A program made the position numbers and the translations under genes. A stretch of DNA of 64,000 bases from JAJTFW01 sp903922455 (lineage in GTDB: Bacteria; Bacteroidota; Bacteroidia; AKYH767-A; OLB10). Below the pieces are notes generated by a model, which saw only the letters and a list, made by a program, of their open reading frames with translations, was not told where the DNA came from and ran no database searches. Location: NCBI GenBank assembly GCA_943329665.2, contig CALQEU020000008.1, positions 1 through 64,000 on the forward strand, given 5' to 3'. This document shows, one piece after another, positions 43,614 through 52,589 of this stretch (position 1 is its first letter; every line of letters starts with the position of its first letter).

Positions 43614-43660
43614 TCCCGATAGCTATCGGGATAAGAATGCAGTCCCGATAGCTATCGGGA
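43614..43660. repeat. Pair of TCCCGATAGCTATCGGGA palindromes
   Basis: Two perfect 18-bp palindromes at 43614-43631 and 43643-43660, 11 bp after the stop of the small Cys-rich gene. They are the same element as at 32329-32375, and 'cagaatt' or 'aattc' words flank both pairs. Confidence 0.8.
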
Positions 43661-43775
43661 TCAGAATTACCCCCCTCCTCCTTTCCCCCACTGCATTAAA
43701 AATTTCTTTCTGATCTATTGGGATCAGAATTGCTAAATCTTGCCCACCAATGAAAATATTTCTTAATCTATAGCG

Positions 43776-43869
43776 GCAGAACATGTTCTGCTTCTAAAGG
43801 GTTTCTTCTCCTAATAAATGGGCAGAGGTGGATATCGAGGCAGAATTTATTCTGCCTCGATATCCACCT
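43776..43869. repeat. Palindrome and perfect 20-bp hairpin before the lon 3' end
   Basis: GCAGAACATGTTCTGC (43776-43791) is a 16-bp perfect palindrome. A second element has arms AGGTGGATATCGAGGCAGAA (43826-43845) and its exact complement (43850-43869) around the loop TTTA: 20 paired bases without mismatch. Both share a GCAGAA/TTCTGC core. They lie between convergent genes (small Cys-rich gene and lon). A bidirectional terminator is possible (TTTTT at 43875 on the plus strand), although stems this long and perfect are more like mobile hairpin repeats. Confidence 0.75.
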
Positions 43870-43898
43870 CCGAATTTTTGAAATATACTTTAAATAAT

Positions 43899-46409
43899 TT
43901 ATTTTCTGCCGACTACTTTTTTGGTTGAATTGGATTCGTTGGTGTTGGCTTTTCCATTCATCACAATTGCATTTTTTACTTTTTGTGAGGTAAGGGCTAC
44001 TTCTAACACTTCCGACATGTTTTCTACGTAATGGAAGGTGAGATCTTTTAAATAATCTTTCTTGATGTCTAAAATATCTTTTTCATTGTCGACGCAAAGA
44101 ATAATTTCTTTGATGCCGGCGCGTTTTGCCGCTAGAATTTTTTCTTTGATTCCACCAACAGGTAAAACTTTACCGCGCAAGGTGATTTCGCCGGTCATTG
44201 CTAATTTATTTTTTACTCTGCGTTGTGTAAATAAGGAAGCTAATGAAGTGAGCATGGTAATTCCAGCCGATGGACCATCTTTCGGAATGGCGCCTTCTGG
44301 TACGTGCATATGAATATCCCATTCGTCAAAGTAACTTGATTTAATTCCGAATTCTTCGGCATGCGCTTTTAAATAGGCTAATGCTATTACAGCCGATTCT
44401 TTCATCACATCACCTAAATTTCCGGTGAGTGCTAATTTTCCAGTTCCCTTGCTGATGGATGATTCGATGAATAATACACTTCCTCCATTTGGACTCCATC
44501 CTAAACCTGTAACGACTCCTGCAGTTTCATTATTGATTAATTTATCGAGTATAAATCGTGGTGCGCCCAATGCTTTTCGTACATGCGTCTCCGTTACTTT
44601 GGATGGAGCATTTTCATCCATAGCTACCATCTTAGCAATGGAACGAACTACCGATGCGATGCATTTTTCAAGTGTACGTACTCCACTCTCCCAAGTATAC
44701 TGCTCAATAATTAATTTCAACATGGGTTGAGGAATGGCTAATTGTCCTGCTTTTAATCCATGTGCTTCGAGTTGTTTGGTTACTAAATGTTTTTGTGCAA
44801 TATGCACTTTCTCCTCTATGGTATAACCGCTAATATTGATGATTTCTAAACGATCTAACAACGCAGGTTGAATCGAATTCATAGAATTCGCAGTAGCGAT
44901 GAATAACACTTTGCTTAAGTCATATTCAATCTCCACATAGTTATCATAGAACGTTGTATTTTGTTCTGGATCCAATACCTCTAACAATGCAGAGGAAGGA
45001 TCGCCATGAAAATCGTTTGTTAACTTGTCTATCTCATCTAAAATAAAAACGGGATTGTTTGATTTCGCTTTCTTCAAATTTTGAATGATACGTCCGGGCA
45101 TTGCGCCGATATACGTTTTACGATGTCCACGAATTTCCGCTTCATCTCTCATTCCACCTAACGACATACGCACATATTTTCTTCCCAATGCTTCGGCAAC
45201 CGATTTTCCCAAGGATGTTTTTCCAACTCCGGGAGGTCCAACCAAACACATAATGGGCGACTTCATATCCTTCTTCAACTTGATCACCGCTAAATATTCG
45301 AGAATACGATTCTTTACTTTTTCTAAACCATAATGATCGCGATTTAAAATTTTCTCTGCGCGTTTTAAGTCGTAAACATCCGTGGTATGTTCTTCCCACG
45401 GAAGCTCGAGCAATAAATCGAGGTAATTCATCGTCACGGAATATTCGGCAGCAGCGGGATTGATACGATTCAATCGATCCATCTCCTTATTGAAAACTTC
45501 TTCCACCGACTTATTCCATTTCTTCAACTTCGCACGTTCACGCATCTCCGAAATTTCTTTGTCGGGCGTATTTCCGCCAAGCTCTTCTTGGATTGTTTTT
45601 AATTGTTGATTTAAAAAATATTCGCGTTGTTGTTTATCAAGATCTGTTTTTACTTTACTCTGAATTTGATTTTTCAACTCCAGCATTTGCAATTCCTTGG
45701 TGAGATGCTCCAGTACGCGTGTTGCACGATCTTTCAAATCGTTCATCTCTAAAAGCATTTGCTTCTTTTCCACATCGGCATTCATGTTGGAAGAAATGAA
45801 GTTGATGAGGAACGATGGACTCTCAATATTGCGAATTGCAAAACTTGCTTCCGATGGAATGTTTGGCGACTGTTCGATGATCGCCATGGAAATATCTTTC
45901 AATGAATCAACGATAGCCGTAAACTCTTCATCCTTCTGAATATTGGGAACATCAGAAAATGCTTCCACTTTTGCTTTCAAATACGGTTCATCTTGTACGA
46001 CATCGCCAATTTCAAATCGACGTTTTCCTTGAATGATCACGGTAGTATTTCCATCGGGCATTCGCAACATGCGTAAAATTTGTGCGATGGTTCCAATGTT
46101 ATTCAAATCCGACAATTTCGGATCTTCGACACTCACATCTTTTTGTGAAACCACACCAATGATGCGATCACTTGCATAAGCATCCTTAATAAGTTTGATG
46201 GATTTATCGCGACCTACTGTAATTGGAATTACAACTCCAGGAAAGAGCACGGTATTTCTTAAAGGCAGCACCGAAACAATTTCCGGCATCTGCTCATTAT
46301 TCATCTGTTCTTCGTCCTCATTCGTCAACAGAGGTATCAATTCCGGCTCGTCGTCGCTGATGGGCATCTGACCAATAGGCAGTTCATTATTATCGAATTG
46401 TGATTTCAT
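43899..46409 (-). CDS. lon: ATP-dependent protease Lon
   Basis: 836 residues. N-terminal LON domain (about 40-240: EIVSVLPLRNTVLFPGVVIP), AAA+ domain with Walker A GPPGVGKTSLGKSV near 391 and FILDEIDKL, and the S16 peptidase domain with catalytic Ser in PKDGPSAGITM near 712 and Lys in PVGGIKEKILAAKRAG near 755. It degrades misfolded and regulatory proteins in the cytoplasm. The N-terminal acidic extension (first 35 residues) and short C-terminal tail TNESNSTKKVVGRK are like other Bacteroidota. Monocistronic. Confidence 0.97.
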   Translation of the reverse strand: MKSQFDNNELPIGQMPISDDEPELIPLLTNEDEEQMNNEQMPEIVSVLPLRNTVLFPGVVIPITVGRDKSIKLIKDAYASDRIIGVVSQKDVSVEDPKLSDLNNIGTIAQILRMLRMPDGNTTVIIQGKRRFEIGDVVQDEPYLKAKVEAFSDVPNIQKDEEFTAIVDSLKDISMAIIEQSPNIPSEASFAIRNIESPSFLINFISSNMNADVEKKQMLLEMNDLKDRATRVLEHLTKELQMLELKNQIQSKVKTDLDKQQREYFLNQQLKTIQEELGGNTPDKEISEMRERAKLKKWNKSVEEVFNKEMDRLNRINPAAAEYSVTMNYLDLLLELPWEEHTTDVYDLKRAEKILNRDHYGLEKVKNRILEYLAVIKLKKDMKSPIMCLVGPPGVGKTSLGKSVAEALGRKYVRMSLGGMRDEAEIRGHRKTYIGAMPGRIIQNLKKAKSNNPVFILDEIDKLTNDFHGDPSSALLEVLDPEQNTTFYDNYVEIEYDLSKVLFIATANSMNSIQPALLDRLEIINISGYTIEEKVHIAQKHLVTKQLEAHGLKAGQLAIPQPMLKLIIEQYTWESGVRTLEKCIASVVRSIAKMVAMDENAPSKVTETHVRKALGAPRFILDKLINNETAGVVTGLGWSPNGGSVLFIESSISKGTGKLALTGNLGDVMKESAVIALAYLKAHAEEFGIKSSYFDEWDIHMHVPEGAIPKDGPSAGITMLTSLASLFTQRRVKNKLAMTGEITLRGKVLPVGGIKEKILAAKRAGIKEIILCVDNEKDILDIKKDYLKDLTFHYVENMSEVLEVALTSQKVKNAIVMNGKANTNESNSTKKVVGRK

Positions 46410-46515
46410 TTTCTAAATTTATGTCAGTTTGGCAGTATTAAGGGGAAAATTAACAAAATCCACCCTATTTCAATCATTATGCCAATGGGAATTCATCTTT
46501 CTTTTTACACAACTA

Positions 46516-46640
46516 TTTTGCTGCCTGAGGCACTCGAGGGCAGCAAAAATCGGTTCGTCCCGAAGCATCGGGATGGACGACCTCCGCACAGTTCCGAACT
46601 AAGGTTTCCGATCCCGACCAATGAGTCGGGGAACAATTGT
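46516..46640. repeat. Hairpins between lon and the GlmU-like gene
   Basis: Three hairpin elements in 120 bp: TTTTGCTGCC / GGCAGCAAAA around a 13-nt loop (46516-46548), CGTCCCGA / TCGGGATGGACG (about 46556-46580), and TCCCGACC / GTCGGGGA (about 46612-46632). The first belongs to the 'ctgcctgag..ctcgagggcagc' family also at 14322; the others are CCCGA/TCGGG relatives of the 32329 palindrome. Confidence 0.6.
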
Positions 46641-46663
46641 CATTTCTAATGACATTTATTTGA

Positions 46664-47869
46664 CTATTTTTCTTCTGCAGTTGGATGTAATTGCATTAAA
46701 TACAAATGTCTCAAAATATTTTTATCGGCTTCAGTCATCACCAAATTTCTTCGACTCATCACTTTTTCTGCAAGATGAATCGCTTTGTCAATCACAAACA
46801 TTTCCGATGCATGATCGGAGCCCCAACTGAATGATGGTACCATCTTCGGAGGAAAATCAGCACCAAAAATATTTGCAGAAACACCAATTACTGTCCCAGT
46901 ATTAAACATCGTATTAATGCTGCATTTACTGTGATCGCCCATAAACAATCCACAAAATTGCAATCCAGTTCCTTTGAAATCTTTCTCCACGTAATTCCAA
47001 ATTTTCACATCCGAATAATTATTCTTCAAATTTGAAGTATTAGAATCGGCACCAATATTACACCACTCACCTATCACCGAATTTCCTAAAAATCCATCGT
47101 GCGCTTTATTACTATTTCCATAGACTACAGAATTACTGATCTCACCGCCTACTTTCGATCCCGGACCAATGGTAGTGGCACCATACACCTTTGTTCCCAT
47201 CTTCAACACGCCTTGTTCACCTAAAGAAAACGGTCCGCGCACCATACTGCCTTCCATAATTTCTGCATCTTTTCCGATGTAGATGGGTCCGGTGGAAGCA
47301 TTTAAGATAGCGCATTCTACTTTAGCGCCAGGCTCTAAAAAAATATCGGAAGGTTGAAAGGTTTGATTCGTCCCTGAAATCACAGCCGACTTTCGTCCCT
47401 TAGTCAACAACTGAAAATCGAATCGCAAGGCCGCGTCATTCATCGTAAATAAATCCCAAGGATGCTGAATCAAATTTAACTCGCCGGTATACTCTATGGT
47501 TTCAAAATTCATAAACATTTTTAAACTTTCCATACCCACTAACTGATCATGGTGAACACCAGCAGCTACCACACGATCTTTATACAAAATTTGTTGTCCG
47601 ACTTTCAACGTCTGTATCATCCTCAAAATACCATCATCGGGAAGCAATGCTCCATTGATGACCAAACATTCGGTTCCGCTGGCTAATGGATAACGGCCAG
47701 AAAGATAAAATTGAGTTAACGATCCCGAAGTTCCTTTGGGAATACCCAACAGCATTTCCCATTTGCTCCTTGTGGTTAAAATTCCACAGCGCAAATCACC
47801 CACAGGTCGCGTAAAAACAAAGGGTAATAAATGATCACGGTACTGATCGTCAGCGAGTATTAGTTGCAT
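46664..47869 (-). CDS. GlmU-family sugar nucleotidyltransferase-like protein
   Basis: 401 residues. The N-terminal half is a reduced nucleotidyltransferase fold (MQLILADDQYRDHLLPFVFT...RPVGDLRCGILTTRSKWEML), in which the usual GxGTRxxP signature is missing. The C-terminal half is a left-handed beta-helix: AEIMEGSMVRGPFSLGEQGV, KVYGATTIGPGSKVGGEISN and NSVIGEWCNIGADSNTSNLK with hexapeptide periodicity. In Bacteroidota it is called a GlmU-like or putative sugar nucleotidyl transferase; the nucleotidyl reaction is unproven. Divergent from the TPR gene. Confidence 0.85.
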   Translation of the reverse strand: MQLILADDQYRDHLLPFVFTRPVGDLRCGILTTRSKWEMLLGIPKGTSGSLTQFYLSGRYPLASGTECLVINGALLPDDGILRMIQTLKVGQQILYKDRVVAAGVHHDQLVGMESLKMFMNFETIEYTGELNLIQHPWDLFTMNDAALRFDFQLLTKGRKSAVISGTNQTFQPSDIFLEPGAKVECAILNASTGPIYIGKDAEIMEGSMVRGPFSLGEQGVLKMGTKVYGATTIGPGSKVGGEISNSVVYGNSNKAHDGFLGNSVIGEWCNIGADSNTSNLKNNYSDVKIWNYVEKDFKGTGLQFCGLFMGDHSKCSINTMFNTGTVIGVSANIFGADFPPKMVPSFSWGSDHASEMFVIDKAIHLAEKVMSRRNLVMTEADKNILRHLYLMQLHPTAEEK

Positions 47870-47999
47870 AGTTCATCAAATTATGGAGTGAAAATAATAT
47901 ATAAAAAGCAATAATCGAATAAATTCAATGGAAATATGATTTAACTAATTCTCTACGAAGTTTAACTTCAATTCAGTTGAATTTATGATCTTCGTAACC

Positions 48000-49505
48000 A
48001 TGTTATTTAATATTAAAAACAGGCTGTTTTTCGTGATTCTTATGCTGATGTGTACGAGTCTGAAAGCTGATTATGTGTGGACCCAAAACTGCCTTAAGGG
48101 GTACGAAGCGGTGATTGCCCTCAATTTTGAAGCGGCCGACAACTACCTCTTAAAAGAAAAAAGAGATCATCCCGAAAATTTATTAAGCATCTACATTGAA
48201 AGTCAAATGGATTTATTAAAATCGTTTGTGGATGAAGATGAAATTGCACTGGATGGAATTAAGTTACGCAACGAACAAAGAATTGAAATTTTAAAGAAGC
48301 ACAAAGGAAAATCGCCTTACCAACGGTTATGCATAGCCGAAATGTATATTCAGCTAGCAATAACAAGAGCCCGAAAAGAAGAATTTTTTGGTGCTGCCTA
48401 CGATATTCGCAAAGCATTTAAATTATTGGAAGATAATCAAAAAGCTTATCCTAATTTTTCTCCCAACTTAAGAGGATTAGGTATCATCCATGCCGCTATT
48501 GGTACGATTCCAAAAAACTATCAGTGGGTGGTAAATCTCATTGGATTAAATGGAACGGTGCAACAAGGATTAAGCGAATTAAAAAAACTTTTAGCCTCAA
48601 CCTATAAACAAGAAGAATACGCCTACATGCGCGATGAAACCATCATGGTACTTACTTTCCTCGAGCTAAATTTGGGAAAAGACAAAGACAACGAACTCAT
48701 TCGAAAAAGATTTTATCCGGTAAAAGACATCGAACACAAACCCTTGCTCCTCTTTTCAAAAAGCATCTTTCATTTTGCAGCAGCAGAGAATGATAGTGTA
48801 ATCGAATTATTATCGGAAAGCAGAAAAGTGGTTAAGAATCAACCTTTACATTACTTATATTTCATGGAAGCGAATGCACGATTAAACAATATGGACTTTA
48901 CTGCTGAATCACTTTTCAATACTTATTTAAAGTCGTACAAAGGCAGTACGTATGTAATGTCGGCCCGACAAAAAATTGCGTGGATACATTTGTTACAAGG
49001 AGATGAAGTTGGATACAAAAAGCACATCGCTCGCTGCAAACCTAATCGCAAGACCGAAGAACTAACCGACGAAGACAAAGTCGCTATTAAGGAAGCGGAT
49101 AGCAAAGAATCTCCACATCCATTACTCCTAAAAGCGCGACTACTTTTTGATGGAGGTTATTATTCAAGAGCATTGATCGAGCTTGCAGGGAAATCGTTAA
49201 ACCAATTTCAAGGCATCAAACCACAACTCGAATTCACGTATCGACTAGCGCGTATTTTTGATAAGATGAAAAGAAATGATAAAGCAAAACAGCTTTATGA
49301 AACGACCTATAAAAACGGACTCAATCAAAAGTTTTATTTCTCAGCCAGTGCTGCCTTACACCTAGCACAACTCTACGAAAACGAGGGCAACAAAGAAAAA
49401 GCAGAAGATTTCTACAAAAAAACACTTACCCTTCGTGATCACGATTATCAAAACAGCATCGACCAAAAAGCGAAGGCGGGACTTGGTAGGCTCGAAGGGA
49501 AATAG
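48000..49505 (+). CDS. Secreted tetratricopeptide-repeat protein
   Basis: 501 residues from ATG 48000 (MLFNIKNRLFFVILMLMCTS); 47985 is an alternative. Signal peptide about 1-23. TPR-like helices run through most of the mature part: CLKGYEAVIALNFEAADNYL, LFDGGYYSRALIELAGKSLN, RLARIFDKMKRNDKAKQLYE and SAALHLAQLYENEGNKEKAE. It is probably a periplasmic scaffold or protein-complex member, function unknown. A GYEAVIALNFE-type N-terminus is seen in a widespread Bacteroidota family without a name. Confidence 0.8.
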   Translation: MLFNIKNRLFFVILMLMCTSLKADYVWTQNCLKGYEAVIALNFEAADNYLLKEKRDHPENLLSIYIESQMDLLKSFVDEDEIALDGIKLRNEQRIEILKKHKGKSPYQRLCIAEMYIQLAITRARKEEFFGAAYDIRKAFKLLEDNQKAYPNFSPNLRGLGIIHAAIGTIPKNYQWVVNLIGLNGTVQQGLSELKKLLASTYKQEEYAYMRDETIMVLTFLELNLGKDKDNELIRKRFYPVKDIEHKPLLLFSKSIFHFAAAENDSVIELLSESRKVVKNQPLHYLYFMEANARLNNMDFTAESLFNTYLKSYKGSTYVMSARQKIAWIHLLQGDEVGYKKHIARCKPNRKTEELTDEDKVAIKEADSKESPHPLLLKARLLFDGGYYSRALIELAGKSLNQFQGIKPQLEFTYRLARIFDKMKRNDKAKQLYETTYKNGLNQKFYFSASAALHLAQLYENEGNKEKAEDFYKKTLTLRDHDYQNSIDQKAKAGLGRLEGK

Positions 49506-49620
49506 TTGTTAGTTGTTAGTTGTTAGTTGTTAGATTAAAAAAACCGTTGCGATCGTTGCTCAGCGCTGCTAACACTGCGCTTGCCCACTATAGCATAGCG
49601 AAAGTGGGTTTAAATGTAAA
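49504..49620. repeat. 'ttgttag' tandem repeat and hairpin after the TPR gene
   Basis: The 7-bp unit TTGTTAG is repeated four times directly after the stop (49505-49533), then 'cgttgcgatcgttgctcagcgctgc' and a hairpin CCCACT...AGTGGG (49587-49612). The first string is a member of the 'gttggatgttag' family also at 31056 and 62208. Confidence 0.65.
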
Positions 49621-49637
49621 TATTAATATAACGAATT

Positions 49638-50285
49638 ATGGAATTTATCAGTCCGGAAATACTTAATTACTGCGAAACGCATACCAATCCCGAGTCGGAA
49701 TTATTGCAACAACTCAATCGCGATACTTACGCAAAAATTTTAAATCCACGTATGTTGAGTGGACATTTACAAGGACGTTTTTTGGCCATGATGAGTCAGA
49801 TGCTTCGACCAAAAAACATCTTAGAAATTGGAACTTACACGGGATACTCTGCTCTTTGTTTATGCGAAGGATTAGATACAGATGGAAAACTCATCACCAT
49901 CGATATCAACGACGAACTCGAATCCTTTTCCTCTCATTTTTTCAATAAAAGCAAGTACGAAAAAAACATAGAAGCGCATATTGGCGATGCCTTACAAATT
50001 ATTCCTACGCTTGATCTCGAATTCGATTTAGTATTCATCGATGCCGACAAACCATCGTACAGCAAATACTTTGACTTAGTCATTGAGAAAATGAAAAGCG
50101 GTGGAATCATCATTGCTGACAATGTTCTGTGGAGTGGACATATTTTAAAACCTGAAGCAGAACAAGATTACGATACTAAATGCTTACACCAGTTTAATGA
50201 AAAAGTAAAAAACGATCCACGTGTTACCGTTACGATGCTACCGGTGAGGGATGGGTTAAGCCTTATTCGGAAAAACAGCTTCTAG
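49638..50285 (+). CDS. Class I SAM-dependent O-methyltransferase
   Basis: 215 residues, the size of catechol-O-methyltransferase-like bacterial enzymes. SAM motif LEIGTYTGYSALCLCEGL (about 67), acidic loop TIDINDELE, metal-binding Asp in DLVFIDADKPSYSKYF and DNVLWSGHIL, ending MLPVRDGLSLIRK. It would methylate a small catechol-like or CoA-ester hydroxyl with Mg2+; the substrate is not known. Flanked by repeats on both sides. Confidence 0.92.
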   Translation: MEFISPEILNYCETHTNPESELLQQLNRDTYAKILNPRMLSGHLQGRFLAMMSQMLRPKNILEIGTYTGYSALCLCEGLDTDGKLITIDINDELESFSSHFFNKSKYEKNIEAHIGDALQIIPTLDLEFDLVFIDADKPSYSKYFDLVIEKMKSGGIIIADNVLWSGHILKPEAEQDYDTKCLHQFNEKVKNDPRVTVTMLPVRDGLSLIRKNSF

Positions 50286-50559
50286 CTTCTAGCAGCTAGA
50301 TTTTTACAGATACAATTCAATATAAACTTCGAAAAGCAATTTTTAGACCCCGCGTTTGCCCACCAAAACGCAGTGAAGGTGTGGACCGCTGCGAGACAGG
50401 TTTTTTATGATTGTTTAACTTTACATGATGTTAAACAATTAGAACACGGATGGCACGGATGACACGGATAAATCGGATTTTCACGGATTTTTCGCTGCGG
50501 CCGTTGCTTAATCGTTGCGTCCGTTGCGTTTACATGTGTTAAAAGACCTCCTCGATTGC
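50286..50559. repeat. Repeat-filled region after the O-methyltransferase gene
   Basis: The 624-bp gap to the next clear gene begins with 'cagcttctagcttctagcagctag' (50278-50301), then 'tagaacacggatggcacggatgacacggataaatcgg..tcacggattt' (50440-50490), and 'gttgcttaatcgttgcgtccgttgcgtt' (50500-50530). These three families recur at 31139, 31258 and 62310. Beyond 50667 the sequence is AT-rich with a possible promoter for the gene at 50910. Confidence 0.6.
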
Positions 50560-50667
50560 ATGAGTCATGATACCATCAGCACCCTAGAAAAAAAGAATCA
50601 ACTCAAGGAAGAACTGAGTACCCATTATAATAATCCGGCTTATCTTAAGTGCAAAAACATGGGCTAA
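50560..50667 (+). CDS. Very short ORF, possibly a gene fragment
   Basis: 35 residues (MSHDTISTLEKKNQLKEELS then THYNNPAYLKCKNMG). Composition is protein-like and the start is helical and charged, but nothing in it is recognisable. It may be the remains of a larger helical protein. No promoter element is clear. Confidence 0.22.
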   Translation: MSHDTISTLEKKNQLKEELSTHYNNPAYLKCKNMG

Positions 50668-50909
50668 ATTGTGAAATTGAGTCTAAAAGAAATGCTACGT
50701 CATAATAAAGTACATACTACGACCGGCCTTAATAAATGAAATTAATACGAACTATAACTTGATTAGTTATCTTTGATGGAATGATTATTACTCATTAGTA
50801 AATTAACAAAAAACAAATCAACCATCAAAAGAAAAAAAACAAGTGATATTAAACCATCTTTCAAAAAGCACATCTCAACACAACATATTATAAAAAAACA
50901 ATACTATCT

Positions 50910-51308
50910 ATGAAAAAATTAATTTGCATCCTCATTGCCTTTGCTACACTATCGGTAACCCTTAAAGCACAGGCACAGCAACAAAGAAAAACACCTCCCA
51001 CACCGGAGCAGCGTGCAGAACGAAGAGCAAGCCATCTTAAGAGTGAATTGGTTTTAACAGAAGAGCAATACGCTCAAGTTAAAGAAGCGGCCCTTAAAAT
51101 TGAAAAGGAAAGAAGTACAAAAGATACGAAGAAAAAAGCAGGTGAAAATTTTGAAGCCGCACTCAAAGGGATTTTAAATCCAGAGCAAATGGAAAAATTC
51201 GTATCGATGAAAGAAGAGAGAAAAGAGAAAGTGAAAGCGAATATGGAAGAGAAAAGAAATGAAGAGAAGACGAAAAGCGAAAGAGCGGTGGAGGATAAGA
51301 AGGATTAA
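50910..51308 (+). CDS. Spy/CpxP-like periplasmic helical protein
   Basis: 132 residues. Signal peptide 1-22 (MKKLICILIAFATLSVTLKA). The mature protein is very rich in Lys, Glu and Arg and fully helical: PTPEQRAERRASHLKSELVL, LTEEQYAQVKEAALKIEKER, and GILNPEQMEKFVSMKEERKE. The two LT-x-EQ / LnPEQ segments are the hallmark of Spy/CpxP and DUF4890-type proteins, which act as ATP-free periplasmic chaperones. A strong terminator follows at 51399. Confidence 0.72.
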   Translation: MKKLICILIAFATLSVTLKAQAQQQRKTPPTPEQRAERRASHLKSELVLTEEQYAQVKEAALKIEKERSTKDTKKKAGENFEAALKGILNPEQMEKFVSMKEERKEKVKANMEEKRNEEKTKSERAVEDKKD

Positions 51309-51398
51309 TTTGAAAATGTAACGATTTGATCGCGAAGCCTCGCGATGAAAATGTTGTTATATATCATTTCTGTTTCAAAATAATAAATCTACAAGCGA

Positions 51399-51439
51399 TA
51401 AAAAAACCGATCTACTATAATGTACGATCGGTTTTTTAT
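51399..51439. terminator. Rho-independent terminator
   Basis: AAAAAACCGATC at 51401-51412 pairs with GATCGGTTTTTT at 51426-51437, loop 13 nt. With A-run and T-run on the two sides it can stop transcription from both the Spy-like gene and, in reverse, the small membrane gene. Confidence 0.8.
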
Positions 51440-51514
51440 TTATCTTAATTAATCATAATAAATCATAATAAATCTGCGGCTAAAAAATATTAATGCGCCA
51501 AAAAACAATATGAA

Positions 51515-51832
51515 TTACTCAGAATTCTTCCACTTCCCGCAACGCTTCTCCCATTGAATTCGACAACGTTCTTTTTCTTCTGGACTCATGGATTCAAGTT
51601 TGCTACGCATATGTTCAGACCACGCGCCTTTCCATTTGTTTTTGAAGTGTCCTCCCCCACTAAATAGAATTTTAGATAAAAGTAAAAGTCCTAAAGCTTG
51701 CCAAATAGTAATGAAAGGCAAATTAAAAAGCTCTGGCATCAGATGATTCCACAGAAATTGAACTAAAAATCCAACTATGGCAACGAGAAGAGCTATTCCT
51801 AGAATTACTTTAAGTACACCTTTTATATTCAT
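51515..51832 (-). CDS. Small two-helix membrane protein paired with a sigma factor
   Basis: 105 residues: helix 1 about 7-30 (VILGIALLVAIVGFLVQFLW), helix 2 about 42-60 (FITIWQALGLLLLSKILFSG), then a charged cytoplasmic tail with KLESMSPEEKERCRIQWEKR. It starts 5 bp after the stop of the ECF sigma gene, so the two are one operon. The layout MPELFxLPFIT-x-WQALGLLLLSKILF is common in Bacteroidota next to sigma factors; an anti-sigma or membrane-sensor role is likely but inferred from position. Confidence 0.78.
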   Translation of the reverse strand: MNIKGVLKVILGIALLVAIVGFLVQFLWNHLMPELFNLPFITIWQALGLLLLSKILFSGGGHFKNKWKGAWSEHMRSKLESMSPEEKERCRIQWEKRCGKWKNSE

Positions 51833-51837
51833 AATTC

Positions 51838-52449
51838 TTATCTTTTATTTTGTTCAATGGAATCATCAAATAATTCTTTATACAGCGAAGTAAGTCTTTT
51901 TCTTAAAAACTTCACCGCATAATGCTTCCTCGATAATAATGTATTGATGGGGACATCGATATCATCCGAAATTTCTTTAAAGCTTTCCTGCTCTAATTCA
52001 TGTCGAACAAAAACTTCTCTTTGCTCAGGAGGGAGCTCAGCCAATGCTTTTAATAAAGCCTCACGAATAAGTTCATTATCGGTCGATAAAAATCCGGGAT
52101 CTTCGCCGGCACCCAGCAATTCTTCGATGAAGGACGAATTTTCGCCTTCCTCATTAAAACCTGTGTATAAATCATCATACAAAACGGGCTTATGCTTTCG
52201 GTATCGGTCGGTAATTTTATTGCGTGCTACCCGAAAAAGCCAAGCAGCCATTTGCTCTACAGGTTGTAAAACGCGATACGAATTAGTTAGTTCAAAGAAT
52301 ACATCTTGTAATATATCTTCGGCATCGGCACTTTCTTTAACCCGCGAACGGATGAAATCAAACAAGCGCTTACGATACTGCTGCACCGCATGCTGGATGG
52401 TTTCGTCCTGTTGTGTCATAGGGATTGAGTAAGATGGATAAGTTGACAT
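51838..52449 (-). CDS. ECF-type RNA polymerase sigma factor
   Basis: 203 residues. Region 2: RLFDFIRSRVKESADAEDIL...QDVFFELTNSYRVLQPVEQM..WLFRVARNKITDRYRK; region 4: LPPEQREVFVRHELEQESFK..PINTLLSRKHYAVKFLRKRL. No regions 1 or 3. The first ATG is used; MTQQDETIQHAVQQYRKRLF at 52419 may be the true start. Paired downstream with the small membrane protein (51515). Regulon unknown; it diverges from the E2 gene by about 140 bp. Confidence 0.9.
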   Translation of the reverse strand: MSTYPSYSIPMTQQDETIQHAVQQYRKRLFDFIRSRVKESADAEDILQDVFFELTNSYRVLQPVEQMAAWLFRVARNKITDRYRKHKPVLYDDLYTGFNEEGENSSFIEELLGAGEDPGFLSTDNELIREALLKALAELPPEQREVFVRHELEQESFKEISDDIDVPINTLLSRKHYAVKFLRKRLTSLYKELFDDSIEQNKR

Positions 52450-52545
52450 TGCAAGGGTAATGACGATTTGTCATTAATCCTATTGCATAAAAATTTTAAT
52501 TATTTACTGAAACGTAAAATTAGGCCGATGGAGGGTAATATTGCT

Positions 52546-52553
52546 TAAATTTG
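52546..52553 (+). promoter_or_regulatory. -7 element of the E2 gene
   Basis: TAAATTTG, a perfect TAnnTTTG, 36 bp before the E2 start codon. Confidence 0.45.
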
Positions 52554-52589
52554 CTCGATTTCCAGTAAAACCCGAATCCTCATAATATT

